The notes under the pieces were generated by a model. It was not told the DNA's origin and made no database searches. It saw only the letters and a list, made by a program, of their open reading frames with translations. Of a DNA stretch of 64,000 bases, positions 22,598 through 36,098 are shown piece by piece. This DNA is from Trema orientale. Taxonomy: Eukaryota; Streptophyta; Magnoliopsida; Rosales; Cannabaceae. The position numbers and the translations under genes are program-made. The DNA lies in contig JXTC01000026.1 in NCBI GenBank assembly GCA_002914845.1, positions 786,531 to 850,530 on the forward strand. Reading direction: 5' to 3'. Each line of letters starts with the position of its first letter. Position 1 is the stretch's first letter.

Positions 22598-25500
22598 ATG
22601 ATTCTCCAAAGCCAACCTCCACAGGCTCAGCTGCCCCAATACTCGGAGAACCTCCTCACTCGCGCGTGCCGCCTACCGATTCATCGGCTCTCAGTTCAGA
22701 GGTGAGTTTCTCGTGTTCTTTGTTCTTTTCTTTTCTAGAAAAAAATATATACCAATTTATTACTAGGAAAAAGAAAAAGGAAAAGAAAATTTAGGATTCT
22801 TTGATTTTCTCGGGAACCAAACAATGGTGGCTCTGCTCTCTGAGCAAGTGTCTTTGTGCATTTTGCCTACAAAGTTGAAATCTTTTGTTTTCCTGGGAAA
22901 CAAACAGTGGCGGCTCTGCTCTTTGAGGGGGTATTAAATTGCATTTGCCTTAATTTGATGATGATATACGTATTTGGGTAATGATAAATGTTAAGGTTGC
23001 AATGGCACGTAGAATTTTTTGCTTTGGTGATAGTGAGATTAGGTTTATTAAAAAGCCATAGCGGAAATAGAGAATAATTCAGGTTTCTTTTATTTTTTTA
23101 TTTATTTTATTTTTAAAGGTGTGATTGTATAATTTATATGCTTATATACAAAAGAGGGCTTGATTAGTTGGTCGGAATACTCTGATTTCTACTCGCTTGG
23201 AAAGTTTAGGCAGAGTGTTAGGATGGCTGCCACTGCAAAGCCTGGAATTTCTCTTCAGTCCATGGTAGTAAAGCCTCCTTCACATCCTACCTATGATTTG
23301 CAAGGTGTTATCAAGTTAGCCCTTGCTGAAGACGCTGGTGATCAAGGTTCGGATTGTCTCTTGCTTTATAAAGTCTTTCTCTAGATTAATGTCCCTTATT
23401 ATTGTCCGTAAGTCATTATTAACGTGTTACAAGCTCGAATAGGCAGTAGTGATTTAAATGTAATGACTATTGTCTGTTGAGAAACATTTTGTGCTTCGAT
23501 TGCAGGTGACGTAACAACATTGGCCACCATTCCATCTGATGTGGAAGTCGAAGCCCATTTCTTAGCAAAAGAGGATGGTGTGGTTGCTGGAATCGCACTT
23601 GCAGAGATGGTGTTTCATGAAGTTGATCCTTCTCTGAAGGTATTAAGGCTCTGCATTATGTTTTATTGGATTACTGATAGTTTTTGCTATCTTTGTTTAT
23701 TTATTTATTTTTGTTTGCATTTCAACAAACAGGTAGAGTGGTCTCAAAGAGATGGTGATTATGTTCATAAAGGCTTAAAGATCGGAAGAGTCTATGGTAA
23801 ACTAGTACGCAGAAATCTTAATAGCATTTGAAACTCTCTTGGAAGGTAGTTTTACAGTGTTGTATGCAGGAACGGCTTACAGCATTGTTGTAGCTGAAAG
23901 AGTAGCTCTAAATTTTATGCAGAGGATGAGCGGAATAGCAACTCTGACTAAGGTAACACGCTTTCAGTAATTTGTTATTCTAAGTACATCTAGATATTCT
24001 GTGTAATGCTTTTCCAGCAATAGGAGATTAAGACTGCATATATTGTTAGGGACTCAGCCAGTGCCACATCTCTACTCCCTAGGAAGTTACGGTTTGAATT
24101 CATTATGACAAATGGAAAGGATTTAGAGTCAGGGAGGGCTACCGCCATATGGGAGAAAAGAGATCGAGAGACAGGGATGGCTATCTCCATGGGATAGGAA
24201 AGTGATCTTGTGTCATGGAGGGATGATTATGGTTTCTTTGAACATCCCCTTTTAGAACTTAGAACTTCTTTTGGGCCTCTAAATATCTCAAACCTAACTT
24301 GTATATTGCTAACAATCTATTGCTGGCTGCCTTAACCTTACATGTGTGGTGGGAGATGAAGAACTTATCATAGAATCCAGAAGTGTATGACAGATATAAT
24401 ATACAATAACTTGAACCATGAGTATTAGCATGTTTAATTCATCATATGTAAGAAGGAGAGGTTTAACTAGGCTCTTTCTTCCTGCAGGCAATGGCAGATG
24501 CTGCACATCCTGCTCTTATCTTAGAGACAAGAAAAACTGCACCAGGTTTACGTTTGGTGGATAAGTGGGCGGTATCTATCATTTTTTTTTTTCCTTTTTT
24601 TTTGTTTATTATATCATGTAATTTAATTTTATGGTGACCTATAAAATCTCATGTTATAGGTACTTATTGGTGGGGGGCGAAATCATAGAATGGGTCTATT
24701 TGATATGGTATTAATAAAAGATAATCATATATCAGCTGCCGGAGGCATCACAAGTGCCATAAAATCTGTAGACACATATCTAGAGCAAAAGAATCTTAAA
24801 ATGGAGGTTGAGGTAGGTCTTTTTCTTTTTCTTGTTGGTCAACATTTAAGCTTCTTATAAGCGAAAGTAAATATTGTTTTCTATCCCGTCAAGAAATAAA
24901 TATGGACTAAAATGTCCCCTATAGACTGTTTCTTGAATATTCTTTGATGTCTACTTGGTAGAATACCTCCTGTGATTTAATTCACAAACCTGTTCAAGAA
25001 TGCTTTGCTTTCATCTGTTTTCTTTCCGCCATAGTTGTGTGTATTGGAGGTTATGTTTGTACATGCACATGTACAAAAACAAACAACCCAGATTGTATTC
25101 CGGTGGTTAGTAAATTTCTCTGTTTTCCAGGTTGAAACTAGAACTCCGGAGGAAGTACATGAGGTATTACATTATGCATCACAAACAAAGACTTCTTTGA
25201 CCAGAATAATGTTGGATAATATGGTTGTACCACTACCAAATGGAGATGTTGATGTATCTATGCTTAAGGAAGCTGTGAAACAGATTAATGGGAGATTTGA
25301 GACTGAGGTAGCTCATGCTATAAGTTCTTCAAAAGATTTAACTTGATTCATTTCTGTTCAGTTATAGTAAGTGCATTGATTATCCATAGGCTTAACAATA
25401 ACCGAAACCAGTGGATGTTTTCATTCTAAACCTTTTAATGTCCCACTGAACCAATCTTGCACAATCGCACTCTCTACCAAGTATGTGTGTAGCATGATAA

Positions 25501-26602
25501 AGATAGAAGTTCTTTGTCGCTTGGTTTGAAGATATTTAATTTACTGAAATCTTTCTGTGAAGTGTCCTTATTATGCATTGATATTCACTCTTAAGTAGTA
25601 GTGATTGTCCTGCACCTGTTCTGTAATTTCCATTTAGTGCTTCTCATTGATAATGTATTTTAGTAATAATTGTCAATGCTGTGTTACTGCTTTACTCTCC
25701 CAGTTTCCATCCTTTTAAGTCCGAGTTAATAAATTCCCTTTTATTTATTTATTTATTTTTTTTGGGTGTGGGAGCATCTGGTGCTGTCTATTATCTTACC
25801 AGAAACCACGAATGCTAAATTTGAAAAGTTTTTAGGATATTCTACTTCTAGTTATACAACATCCCATCATTGCCTCTTTTCTTTCCCGTGAAAAAAGGCT
25901 ACTTTTTTACTATCTGCTTCATGGTGGTAGGCATCTGGCAATGTTACTCTTGAAACGGTGCACAAAATTGGAAGCACGGGGGTGACCTACATTTCTAGGT
26001 AATACTCTTTTAAACTTTACTTGGTTGACTCAAAAGTTTACATGTTTTTCTGTGTGAAAAGCGGGGAAGGGGGACAGGGGAGAGTATGGACGAGGGTGGG
26101 AGAAGGGTTTGACATGACTTGCAGCTACCAAAACATATGGAGGATCAATAGAAACTGAAATACTTTATAACAATGGCTCAAGATTGTGGCAATGCTTTTA
26201 ATTCATCTATTATATGTTGATTTTGGAAATACACAACCATGATTGGACTCTCAGGATAGGATCCCAATTGATGATAGTCACAGTCCTTGCACACTTTTTT
26301 TGAAATTAAATGGAAACTGGTTAGTTCTTTATTCGTGTGTGAAAGAGAGATAGGCAGGTGAGGTTAGGCACAATTGAGGAAAACTTTTTTTTTTCTTTAA
26401 TGCACTAATAGTCTTACTTGTTATTCTTACAAGTTTTCATTCTAAACAAGTAATTAGCCCAATTAAATGTTTTATAGCGTTAAGCTAGTTTCTTTTGGTC
26501 TACAGTGGTGCATTGACACATTCTGTGAAAGCTCTTGACATCTCCCTCAAGATTGACACAGAATTGGCGCTTCAAGTTGGGAGACGCACCAAACGGGCAT
26601 GA
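22598..26602 (+). CDS. QPT: Quinolinate phosphoribosyltransferase (nicotinate-nucleotide pyrophosphorylase, carboxylating)
   Basis: Converts quinolinate and PRPP to nicotinate mononucleotide in the plastid, the entry step of de novo NAD synthesis. Exons: 22598-22701 (inferred), 23210-23346, 23506-23639, 23733-23796, 23870-23952, 24488-24571, 24660-24812, 25131-25307, 25931-25998, 26506-26602; all introns are GT-AG. From the ATG at 23223 the enzyme core is 327 residues. It reads PPSHPTYDL and LALAEDAG at the N-terminus, [16 protein letters not shown] (residues 148-163, with R150 and K151), [13 protein letters not shown] (H172, R173), IKDNH (K183), and ends in [11 protein letters not shown] as plant QPTs do. 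The upstream exon encodes [18 protein letters not shown] and an Arg/Ser-rich tail, and splices in frame to a TTTAG/G acceptor at 23210, giving about 366 residues with a plausible plastid transit peptide. An alternative in-frame acceptor is at 23168. No frame breaks were seen in the core. Confidence 0.93.
22799..22927. repeat. Diverged tandem duplication in QPT intron 1
   Basis: The phrase ggctctgctct.tgag, preceded by a gggaa.caaaca motif, occurs at about 22799-22843 and again at 22880-22927, roughly 80 bp apart. Confidence 0.6.
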
Positions 26603-28865
26603 TCTTTCTTCATGTAATTGTGTCCTCTCAGACTCATAAGCTGTATATCGGTATGTTAATCCCATCATGGTGTGGTATAATAATATGGTTATTCATGTTC
26701 TGAGAAAACTCAGATCACATGGCCAGAAAATTCTTACTTAAAGGAAGCGTTCAATAATGCAAAACAAAAGCTTTAAATTGAAAAAGAAAACTCGATAAAG
26801 GAAACAGGTCATAAAAGACCCTTTTGATAGCTTATAAGTGGAATACAGGTATACCAGAATGTGCTCTCTACATGTGACCTCATTGCCTCAGAACAGGCGG
26901 CTTGTCTTTTGGAAATGTCGGTTTGGTTTATTTGATGTTTTTCAAAAGAGCTTTCAAGCATAATATAGACTTGATGTTACTCCTATACAAAGTTGAAATT
27001 CCCACAGAAAGTTATACCAAGAGATTCTTCTCATTCTAATTTTGAAGGAGAGGAGGAGAGAGATGGATTTTTTTTAATTTAAAAATTGGAAAATAAGGTT
27101 TCGTTTGGTGCTCCATAATTGTCACGTATCTGGGGAAGGTAGCTGTATTAAAATCCCAAAGCAACTTGATTTAATTGGATTTGAAAGTTAAAAAAAGTGA
27201 GTGCTTCCAGACTTGAAAACTATGATTGAAAGAGATTTAGACCTGGATGGAGATAGAGCAACTTTGCCCCCCTCCCCTCCCCCTTGTTTTTTATTTTTTT
27301 TAAAAGGGTTTTCACAAGCTCTTGTCTTGATGACATATATATGTCGAATTAACACAATTTTCCTTGGTTTGGTACAAGTATAAAGTTCGTCATTCACGTG
27401 ACATCTTTCTTCAAAGACCGCAAAATTTGTATAGCACGCTAAAATAGAATAAATCCTACTAAATTAAAAAGAGTTATATGTTAAATTTAGAGTGCAATTT
27501 AGAACTGGATTTGCATTGCAGGCCAGGCCAGGCCTAACGGGTTCTAGAGACTAGAGTTTGGTATTATCATGATTGCAGCCAGCCTTGAATTAAATGATGT
27601 TATACTATACCATAATTTTCTTATAAGTGCCAAAATCTTTCGCTTCATGGTATTTAATGGGATGATTGTAATTAACAGGTTACCATGATTGGACGGCTAG
27701 ATTATTTCAGGTTCTTTTTGCTACTCTCTTTTTTTTTCTAATCTTTTTTTTTTTATATATAATTAAAAATCATGTCGCTTCTCTGTAATAGCTCTTTCTT
27801 CATTGTTAATGAGTTTGTTACTTTTTGATTTTAATCAGTCGAATTATCTTTTGTTCTCAATTTTCAGCACTTTGTTTTTAGATATTTTACATAATACTTC
27901 ACTAAAATATTTTTTCCCCTCCCCCGGTTTGGAACTATGATTTTGCTTATGAATAATGCTTACGATATTTAATTTTTTATATCAAAAATTTGTACAAAAT
28001 GACGTAGTATGATTTTTAACCACGTTTTACTTCAAAATGGAACATCATTTAAAGTTGTACGGTCAAAAATCAAGCGGCTTCAAAATTTGTGTAAAAAATA
28101 AGTGTCTTAGGCTTACTATCATTATTTTACTTGTGATATTATTGTTTTTCTCCCCCATACCTAGAGTTTAATATGTTTATGCAGTAAAAATATTAAACAC
28201 TATACTAGATTTTCAGAATAGGAAGTATGGTGGTACTTTTTCTCCACAAAATCTATTCAAATTGTGAGATGGAAAAGAAAAAGGTCAACGGGGTTTTCAT
28301 GACTAATCGTGGCCTTTACCCCGTTGTGGCCATCTCCTACTGGTTAAGCCAATAGTCAGTAAACTGCCCCTACATCACTGCTTTCTGTCCCTCTTTAGCT
28401 CCCAAGTTTCTCTCGTATACAGAAGAGAAACGGAATTGGACCAAAAATAAAACTCTCATAATTTTCATTCCAATGGGTTTCCATCCGTTCATGTCCTCTC
28501 AAGTTACGTACTCTTTATGGGCTGCCTGAGATCACTTTCTCAAACGAATTAAAAAAACAAAATGGCATTTCAAAAAAAAATAATAATGGGGAACCCTTTG
28601 AAAGGGAATGTGGAAAGATTGTGGGGTGACATTGTGGTACAGAGGTCATCCCTTAAAATACTGTCCCCTAAAAAGGAAGGGTATTTGAGATCTTTGTCAC
28701 TAAGCAATTTGATCTAAAATCTGCTCATAGAAATGAGGAGAGATAAACATTAAAGCTCTTTTTTATGTAGAATAAGGGAGAGGGACAATTAACAAAGCCT
28801 GTGGTTTCCGCTGCAATTTGTAAAAATAAAAACAAAAAATTGTTATTTTCTTTTCGGGATAATAT
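26603..28865. other. QPT 3' flank and intergenic DNA, no further gene seen
   Basis: The first few hundred bases should hold the QPT 3' UTR. The rest is AT-rich, with paired open frames on opposite strands at 27188-27397 that look spurious. Confidence 0.5.
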
Positions 28866-29206
28866 TATTTTTATACCTCGTATTTTGACACTTTGTTCAA
28901 TTTGTACCTTCTGTTTGAGTTATTATTAATATTTGACCTTTAGATTTGAAATCTATTATAAATTTATACATTGACACCAATTTAAAGCAGTTAATTTACC
29001 ATGATGATTTAATAAACTTATTCTCGGATAAGTTTTTATATACTTTATTTTTAATTTTTTAAATAGTATCTTGCTAAATTAACTGCACTAAATTGGTACC
29101 AGTATATAAATTTGTAAAATATTTCAAATCTAAGATTCAATGTTGATAATAACCAAAATAGAAAGTACAAATTAAACAAAAAATCAAAATACAAGGTATA
29201 TAAAAT
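28866..29206. mobile_element. Foldback (MITE-like) element
   Basis: The left arm (tttatacctcgtattttgac..., about 110 bp) is the inverted complement of the right arm ending caaaatacaaggtatataaa. The whole element is about 340 bp with a short unpaired centre. No target site duplication was recognised. A related single arm lies near 21938-21982. Confidence 0.75.
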
Positions 29207-32200
29207 TGATTTTATCTCTTTTCTTTTTTCTGGACTATATTATTTGCCATGGCAGTTCAGTTTCTCCAACCTTCTAGGACATGAAATAAACAAATAGTTA
29301 TATTGGCTCATTTATATTACTGGCCTACGGATTGCTTCATAGAGTTATTGTTGAATAAGAACCATTTAAAATGTGTGCCGGGATCTGACCTACCAACTGT
29401 TCTGCCTACATGAATATTGCCACCAAAAAGAGCATTTCACATTTATTAAAGGTTTAAATAATAAAAGATTATAAAATTGGGCAAGAAGGAAATTAGGGAG
29501 TCAAAATCACCTGCCAAGACCCAGAAAATGCTAAACTTTATATCTGAAAAGTGATTGGGCAAGGGAATTTTATGGTTTGTATCTACCAAATTAGAAGTTT
29601 GGTCCGAGTCTCTTTCTCGACCTTTAAAAGTTTTATATGCTATTATTCTACACCAAATAGAAAACCTACTACTTTTATTTTAGCTATTTTATTATCTAAA
29701 TCCTTGTATTTATATATATATATATCTATATATATTATCATCTCATTATAAAGTAGGTATATTTTTTAGTTATTTATAGATATGTTTATTTTTAACCGTT
29801 AAATCAATTATTTAATGGCTATATTGATTGGAGTAATTAGAGGGGAAAAAAAAAAAAACCAACAATAAAGGCACATTATTTAATACCTTTTTTCTTATCT
29901 TTTACGTGAAAAAATACGTATGATAATTTTAATTGGGCAAAATATTACATATAAATAGGTGGAAAAAAAAAAATCAGAGTCGTACCCATATATATCCATA
30001 TATATTTAGCAAAAATAATGTTATATACGCATACATATATTCGTATATTTTGAGGATTTACATATGACTATTGTATGAATTAGGCACTATAAATTAGTAC
30101 GAATGCCTAGTATTGATCGACGTGAATTTCATGATAAAACTCATATTGATGAATATGATAGAAACGTGCTATTTGCAAGTTTGCTTAACGTTTTTCTTTT
30201 ACATGGATTAAAATTCCAAATCCTCTACCAATTTTATCAAACAAGAACCAATGTGTTTGTACTAATTTCAATCAAGGTTACGATAGATTACTCATCTACC
30301 TTAAGATAACACCGAAAGAAACCAAGAACTACTAGGTACCAAAATGATGATCAATTGGATAACACTGACGAAACATTGTATTGCGACTGGCAGTTAAGAT
30401 TAGTCCTCAGAACTTTTCAAAAAGCTATTTATAATAATCCATCCTTAACGTCATTTTCGTCCAATTCTAAAGAGAATCCTATAATTTTCTCAACAATTGC
30501 AACTTTATTCTTCGTCATTTGCTAGCAACATTCAATAATGCAGGCTTAAACCAAAAAGTTCATAGGCGCGATTGAGATATTTACCGACTGGTTAGAGAGA
30601 TTTGGGAATTGAAGTGACGCTGAACCTTAGTGGATTTTCATGCCTAGTCAATGTCAATTCGATGGCTAGCCGACCATGCCCGAGGAAAAAAAATATGCGT
30701 AATACAATAATCACACACAAAAAAAAAAAAAAAAATCAACTAACACCAAAAGTAAGATGTTAAAAAAAAAATTCCAGTTACTTGTGCTGAATTATTACAA
30801 GTTTAGTACAAACTTCAGCTCAACTATTTAAGGATAATGTTAAAAGATCTCAAGTGCTTAACTTTTTAAATTAAGGGCTAATTTTATTCTTAGGTGGAGG
30901 ATGACATTTCAGTTACATCACGCTTAATATATTCCCACACCTCTATGTTTCCAACACTTGAAAATTAAGTACCATTATCATTAGCTATATTGAACAAAAA
31001 ATTTTTTGTTCTCCTAATGTTGTTCTTATTAATGATTATTTGACCCTAGATAATGGATGTTGCTAATGTACAGTGGTATGTATAAGGAATCTCAAGTACA
31101 ATTAAAAGAAAAAAAAATAGTGGGTTTTCACTAGGCCTTTTTTTTTTTTTTTTTTTTAGGGCTAAGTAAACAAATTTTGTGGGGCCTTTGTGTCCTTAAT
31201 TTGACAAATCATAATTGATACTTTATAGAGAATTGCATTAATAACAAAGGAAAAAAAATTAATACGTAATTTAACAAAATAATATATCCTTTACATAGAG
31301 ATGAGTCATGGATGATGATGATGATGGAAAATTGTCTTGGGGGCGGCTCAACCCTTATACATACACATTCTCTCTCTTATCCTTTTGGTGACTATTTGTG
31401 TGTAGGAATGATATAACTTTTAGGACAAAAGTGTGGGTGTCCATCCATGTAATAAGACTTTACAATAAATTCCAATTTGGGCAAATGGGCATATTCAAAA
31501 GATTTGATGATTTTTTATTTTTTTTAATAAGAGAGGAAAAAGAAAAGTATTTAATGTATAAACTTTAATATAACAAAGAAACGCCAATAAGAAGAAGAAG
31601 AAAATTGAAATAATAAAGTAGTATCTTTCGGCACACCAAAGATTAGAAACAGCAAAATAACACACCTTTGCAGATGTTGCCTTCCCACCAAACCAAAGCC
31701 AAACAAATATTACCAAACCCCTTTCTTTGCTTGTAGCTTTGTGAGAAACACGCCATATGACTCGTGGGTTTTGGCCCTTTTGGCCTCTATCTCAAGTTTT
31801 GGGAATTAACCACATGAAATGAAATAAGTGATCCTACTCCTTTTCAATTTGTTTAATGGAAAAATAGATAAATTGTTGTAAGGGATGAAGTTGTTGTACA
31901 ACTATAATATAATGGTGCTTCTACACATGTGTCTTAACTCAATGAAACTCCTAAACCATTAAAAATGAATCTCTTAAGACTTGAAGCCTTATGGTCTAAG
32001 GTCTCATACCGACCTACCTGGACAAGTGGTGTGAGTGATCATAGGTTTTTAATGTTCAGCCTTGTGACTATTGAACTAATATGTGACATTATCACATAGA
32101 TAAACATGATACCACTTGCAATATATTCCAACTAGGGGGATGTATTTTGTGGGTACAAAACAAGTAAGTGTTTTAGTCGGTTTTAATTTCTGTACAGAGG

Positions 32201-33137
32201 TTTCGTTAAACCAAAACTGACTGAACAACACTAAGATTTTTTTTTTAAATTTCGGTTAAGAGAAAATCTAGCGAAATTGATTTGCATACAATTGAACTAA
32301 AAATTGACAAGCAAAAACTAAAAAATTCGGTACATGAGGAGGGGGGGGGAACAACAGATACAAACTTGCTATATTATACACTCGGTCCATTCTTGTTCTT
32401 AATTTGAGCAAACTAAAACTGTTGATTCACTTTGACTTTTGCAAAAACCGCCCTAAGTTGTCATTCCACTCTTTTGGTTAATTCTTGGGAGTTAGAACAC
32501 TGTAAAGTTATTTTAGTAAAACAAGTCGAAACATTCTTTCCTATCAAAATTTAAATATCAATGTTGTTATTAATGTTGTTTATATGTATTATTATTCTTG
32601 TTCTTGGAAAAAATACATTGGTATGAAAAAACATCATGCAAGTAATTATCTACTTGTACAATTCTTTACCCGAAATAAAGGGGGAAAAAAAAAATCTTAG
32701 CACATCATATTCCCAGCTCGACGCAGATCCATATGGAATTTTGATTTCCCATAGGCCATGTGACTATATATGATGAGTTTCGCCTTTCTAAATTTTTTTG
32801 ATAGTTGTGGATTTAATCCGAGACTTTCTCTTGGTATTGTAACTTTTGTAAGCCAAATATGTATAATTTAGTTATAATATATATAAGGTATTGGTATTTA
32901 TCAATGACAATTAGTACAAAATTAAATAGCTAAAAGTTTGAATAGTAATTGCTCGAGAAATTTTAAGAGCATTAAATAACACTTGTTAATTAGGACTTCA
33001 TTATCAGCTAATCAAGCTTTTTCCAACACTATTTATAATACCATATATCCGGGATTTTCTTTTGTAGTTTTTGTTGTCCGTATAATTAAGTAAAAATTCA
33101 AGGTTTAAGTTTTCTGTTGCAAATTAAATTTTGCATC
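29207..33137. other. Intergenic, no gene seen
   Basis: AT-rich DNA with long A and T runs and a short GAT trinucleotide repeat near 31311-31326. The open frames at 29551, 30103 and 31495 are short and unrecognisable. Confidence 0.5.
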
Positions 33138-33140
33138 AAT

Positions 33141-34372
33141 CACTACTTAAAAAAAGCACCAACGATATCATTTGGACCACGTCGTTTTCCAAAGAAAGCG
33201 ACGTGGTTGAATTCTCACGCCACATCATTTAAAAGCAACGTGATGTATGTTCTACCATGTTGCTTATGTAACGAGCGACGTGGTTGGACCATGTACTACG
33301 TCGCTTCTGCAGTAAGTGACGTGGTATATTATTTTATTTAATACCACGTCGTAATAGGGGTGCATGTACACGTCACTTATGTAACGAGCGATGTGGTAGG
33401 GTGACGTACCACTTCGCTTTTGCAGAAAGCGACGTAATATATTATTTACTACGTCACTTTTTACAAAAGCGACATAGTAGGGGATTCATACTAACCATTT
33501 TATTGATCCGCACTCACAAAAAATACTCCATCTCGACCATCCATTCAAATCATCAACCCCACTAAATCGTCCCCAATCCCAATTAGAACAAACTCAAAAT
33601 TTTCAATACATTTTCATTCAAACTTTACTCATTTCGAATTTCATGTATCTCTCTCTCTCTTCAGTTTCTTCAATTTTAAGTCTTTGAAAATTTATATAAT
33701 AGTCTTTTTTGATCTTTTAGGTATAGATTCTTGAGGTTTCCGACCATCATCGACAATGTTAGGGTGCGGTAAGGGAGGAAAGGAAGGAAGCGACACTGTA
33801 AAAATTTGAGCAATAGATCATGAAGTTAGTGATTTGGCATTTGATTTGTAGAGATGTTGTGAAGTGCGTATATCATTAGTATGATCTACAAGGAAATCCG
33901 CGGGGTGGTTAAGATTTTTTAGAACGCTGTAACATACACCGGTCGAGCACGTAACAGAGCACGGAGGGGAAGGAAGACGGCACATACCATGTCACTTCCT
34001 GGATGATTGACGTGGTATCCCTCTAAAAGTAACATGGTATGACCCTAATAATTGATAATGTATGGCCTACTAAGCCACTTTCTATACAAGTGACGTGATA
34101 AGTCAGTATACCACGTCACTTTCTATATAAGTGACGTAGTAAGTCAATGTACCATGTCGCTTTCTATGCAAGTGATGTGATAAGCCAGTATACTACGCCG
34201 CTTTTTTTATGAGCGACGTGGTAGTCAGCATACTACGTCACTTTTTATACAAGCGCGACGTGGTATGACATTGTGCTACCACGTCACCCATTTCTGTGTT
34301 GTTTATGGAACGACGTAGCTTCTCTACCACGTCACCTTATAAGTGACGTGGAAAATATTTTCTATAGTAGTG
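33141..34372. mobile_element. CACTA (CMC) element, non-autonomous, rich in GACGTGG palindromes
   Basis: A 1232-bp element starting cactactt and ending tagtagtg, flanked by a 3-bp target site duplication aat (33138-33140 and 34373-34375). CACTA ends and a 3-bp duplication define the superfamily. Both subterminal regions (about 33170-33480 and 33980-34350) carry many paired ccacgtcgctt...aagcgacgtgg motifs. The centre (about 33480-33980) is different sequence with no intact frame. No transposase is encoded, so movement would need a partner in trans. Confidence 0.85.
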
Positions 34373-34375
34373 AAT

Positions 34376-35960
34376 TGCTTGATCCAGTAGATCTATTCAA
34401 ATCTAAAAAAAAAAAAAGAACTTTTTGGGAACAGAATTATATTATGGGGTTTAAATTTGCATATATTGCTGTTCAATGCATTACCCTTGAAAGATCAAGG
34501 TTTTAATTACTGAAAGTAATTAACTTACTACATTGTTTGAACATTATCATATATTTGCACGCCAGTAATCCAGTAATAAAGAGATTTAGGATTGCTTTTG
34601 TGATTTTGTTATGCTTGATTAATCAATATTTGGATTATGGTATAAGATTTCATGCGTATCACGTAAATAACCAAATCTTAGGTTCATCCGAAAAAGGGGA
34701 AAAAAAAACTATATCTAGTTGGTTTGTTGTAATTCATTTTTTTCAATTGAAATGTATTTTTTGTTATAAACTTATCAAATGCATGTGGTACTACAAAAAT
34801 TGCTAGAGTTCCAAACTTCTACCAAATTTTGATGCATCAATTCATGTTTAACTAAAGATTCAATGCCATATTATATTAAAAGTTAAATTAAAACAATAAA
34901 GTTCAAAAAAATAATTACCTAGTTTCAAATTTTAAATGATCGATACATCGATTCCATTAATTAATGGATATAAATTGGAACACCCTTGAATATGAGATTC
35001 GAGAGTTGTAGTCTTGTTAAATCAAAGATTATTTCAACAATCCTGTTATCAAAAAAAGAAAAAGATTATTTCAACAATCCATGAAAATGTCAACAAATTT
35101 CTTTTCTTTTTTATTTTTATTTTCAAGAGAGTAAAACTTTAGCTTCATACTATACGGTAATCCAGTTGACTTTGTTGCTCGGTTGAGAGGGGAATTTTTA
35201 ATTTTTTTTAATTTTTAATTTTTAATTTTTGTAATTTTTAATTTTTGTTTTGTTTTTTTTTTTTTTGGTGTGTGGGCAAAACTAAATAGTGAGGGTAAAT
35301 AAGAACAAACAAAATATTTTTTATATTTGTATCTTTTCCTTCAAAGCATAATGCTAAGTAATTACTAATTACAAATTACAGGATAATCGGGTCAAAATAA
35401 ACAACCCGTTAAAATTGACCCTCAAAAGGCCCCGTCCCCAATTCTTGATGTTGTCAATGGAAATGGGTCTTTTGTTCTACCACGCGCCGTAACCAGGCGT
35501 GTAACAAAAAAATTTATATAATAAAAAAGACAGAAATTGGCTAGAATAATTAGACATAATCCATTTGCATAATAATTTAAAAAAAAGAGGCAAAAACCCA
35601 TTTGCCCCCAAAAGTTCCCAATTTTCCTTTCTGTTACACAGATTCTGACCAATCAACGAAGAGAGCTTTCAAGTATGAACATAAAGAAAAAATAAAAAAA
35701 AAAAGAAAAAAAATCAAATATTTCCACCGGAAGGATAAAATTAGAATTAAAAAACAAAGACGACACATCTTAAGCTAAAAATTAAAGCATCATGCTGACC
35801 AATGACCACCAAAAGGCATGCTCTTATAATTTAACTAGTCGTTATACCGTGCTTTGCGCGAGTTGTATTAATATTGCATATATTAAGCCTAATGTATAAT
35901 TAAGTTCAATATATTTCAACATTAAAAAATATATTTATCTCTATATTTATTTTGATGAGA
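34376..35960. other. Intergenic, no gene seen
   Basis: AT-rich; contains the micro-insertion at 35024-35080 and a tract of repeated ttaattttt near 35195-35250. No coding signal. Confidence 0.5.
35024..35080 (+). mobile_element. Micro-SINE insertion scar with 20-bp target duplication
   Basis: The 20-base sequence aaagattatttcaacaatcc occurs at 35024-35043 and 35061-35080, with only tgttatcaaaaaaagaa between. The insert is an A-rich retrotransposon-like tail (ttatcaaaaaaag), similar to the end of the possible SINE at 16140-16246. This is what extreme 5' truncation during target-primed reverse transcription would leave. Confidence 0.65.
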
Positions 35961-36098
35961 NNNNNNNNNNNNNNNNNNNNNNNNNNNNNNNNNNNNNNNN
36001 NNNNNNNNNNNNNNNNNNNNNNNNNNNNNNNNNNNNNNNNNNNNNNNNNNNNNNNNNNNNNNNNNNNNNNNNNNNNNNNNNNNNNNNNNNNNNNNNNN
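35961..36098. other. Assembly gap (138 N)
   Basis: A run of N. The flanks are AT-rich and repetitive. Open frames translated across it are meaningless. Confidence 0.98.
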
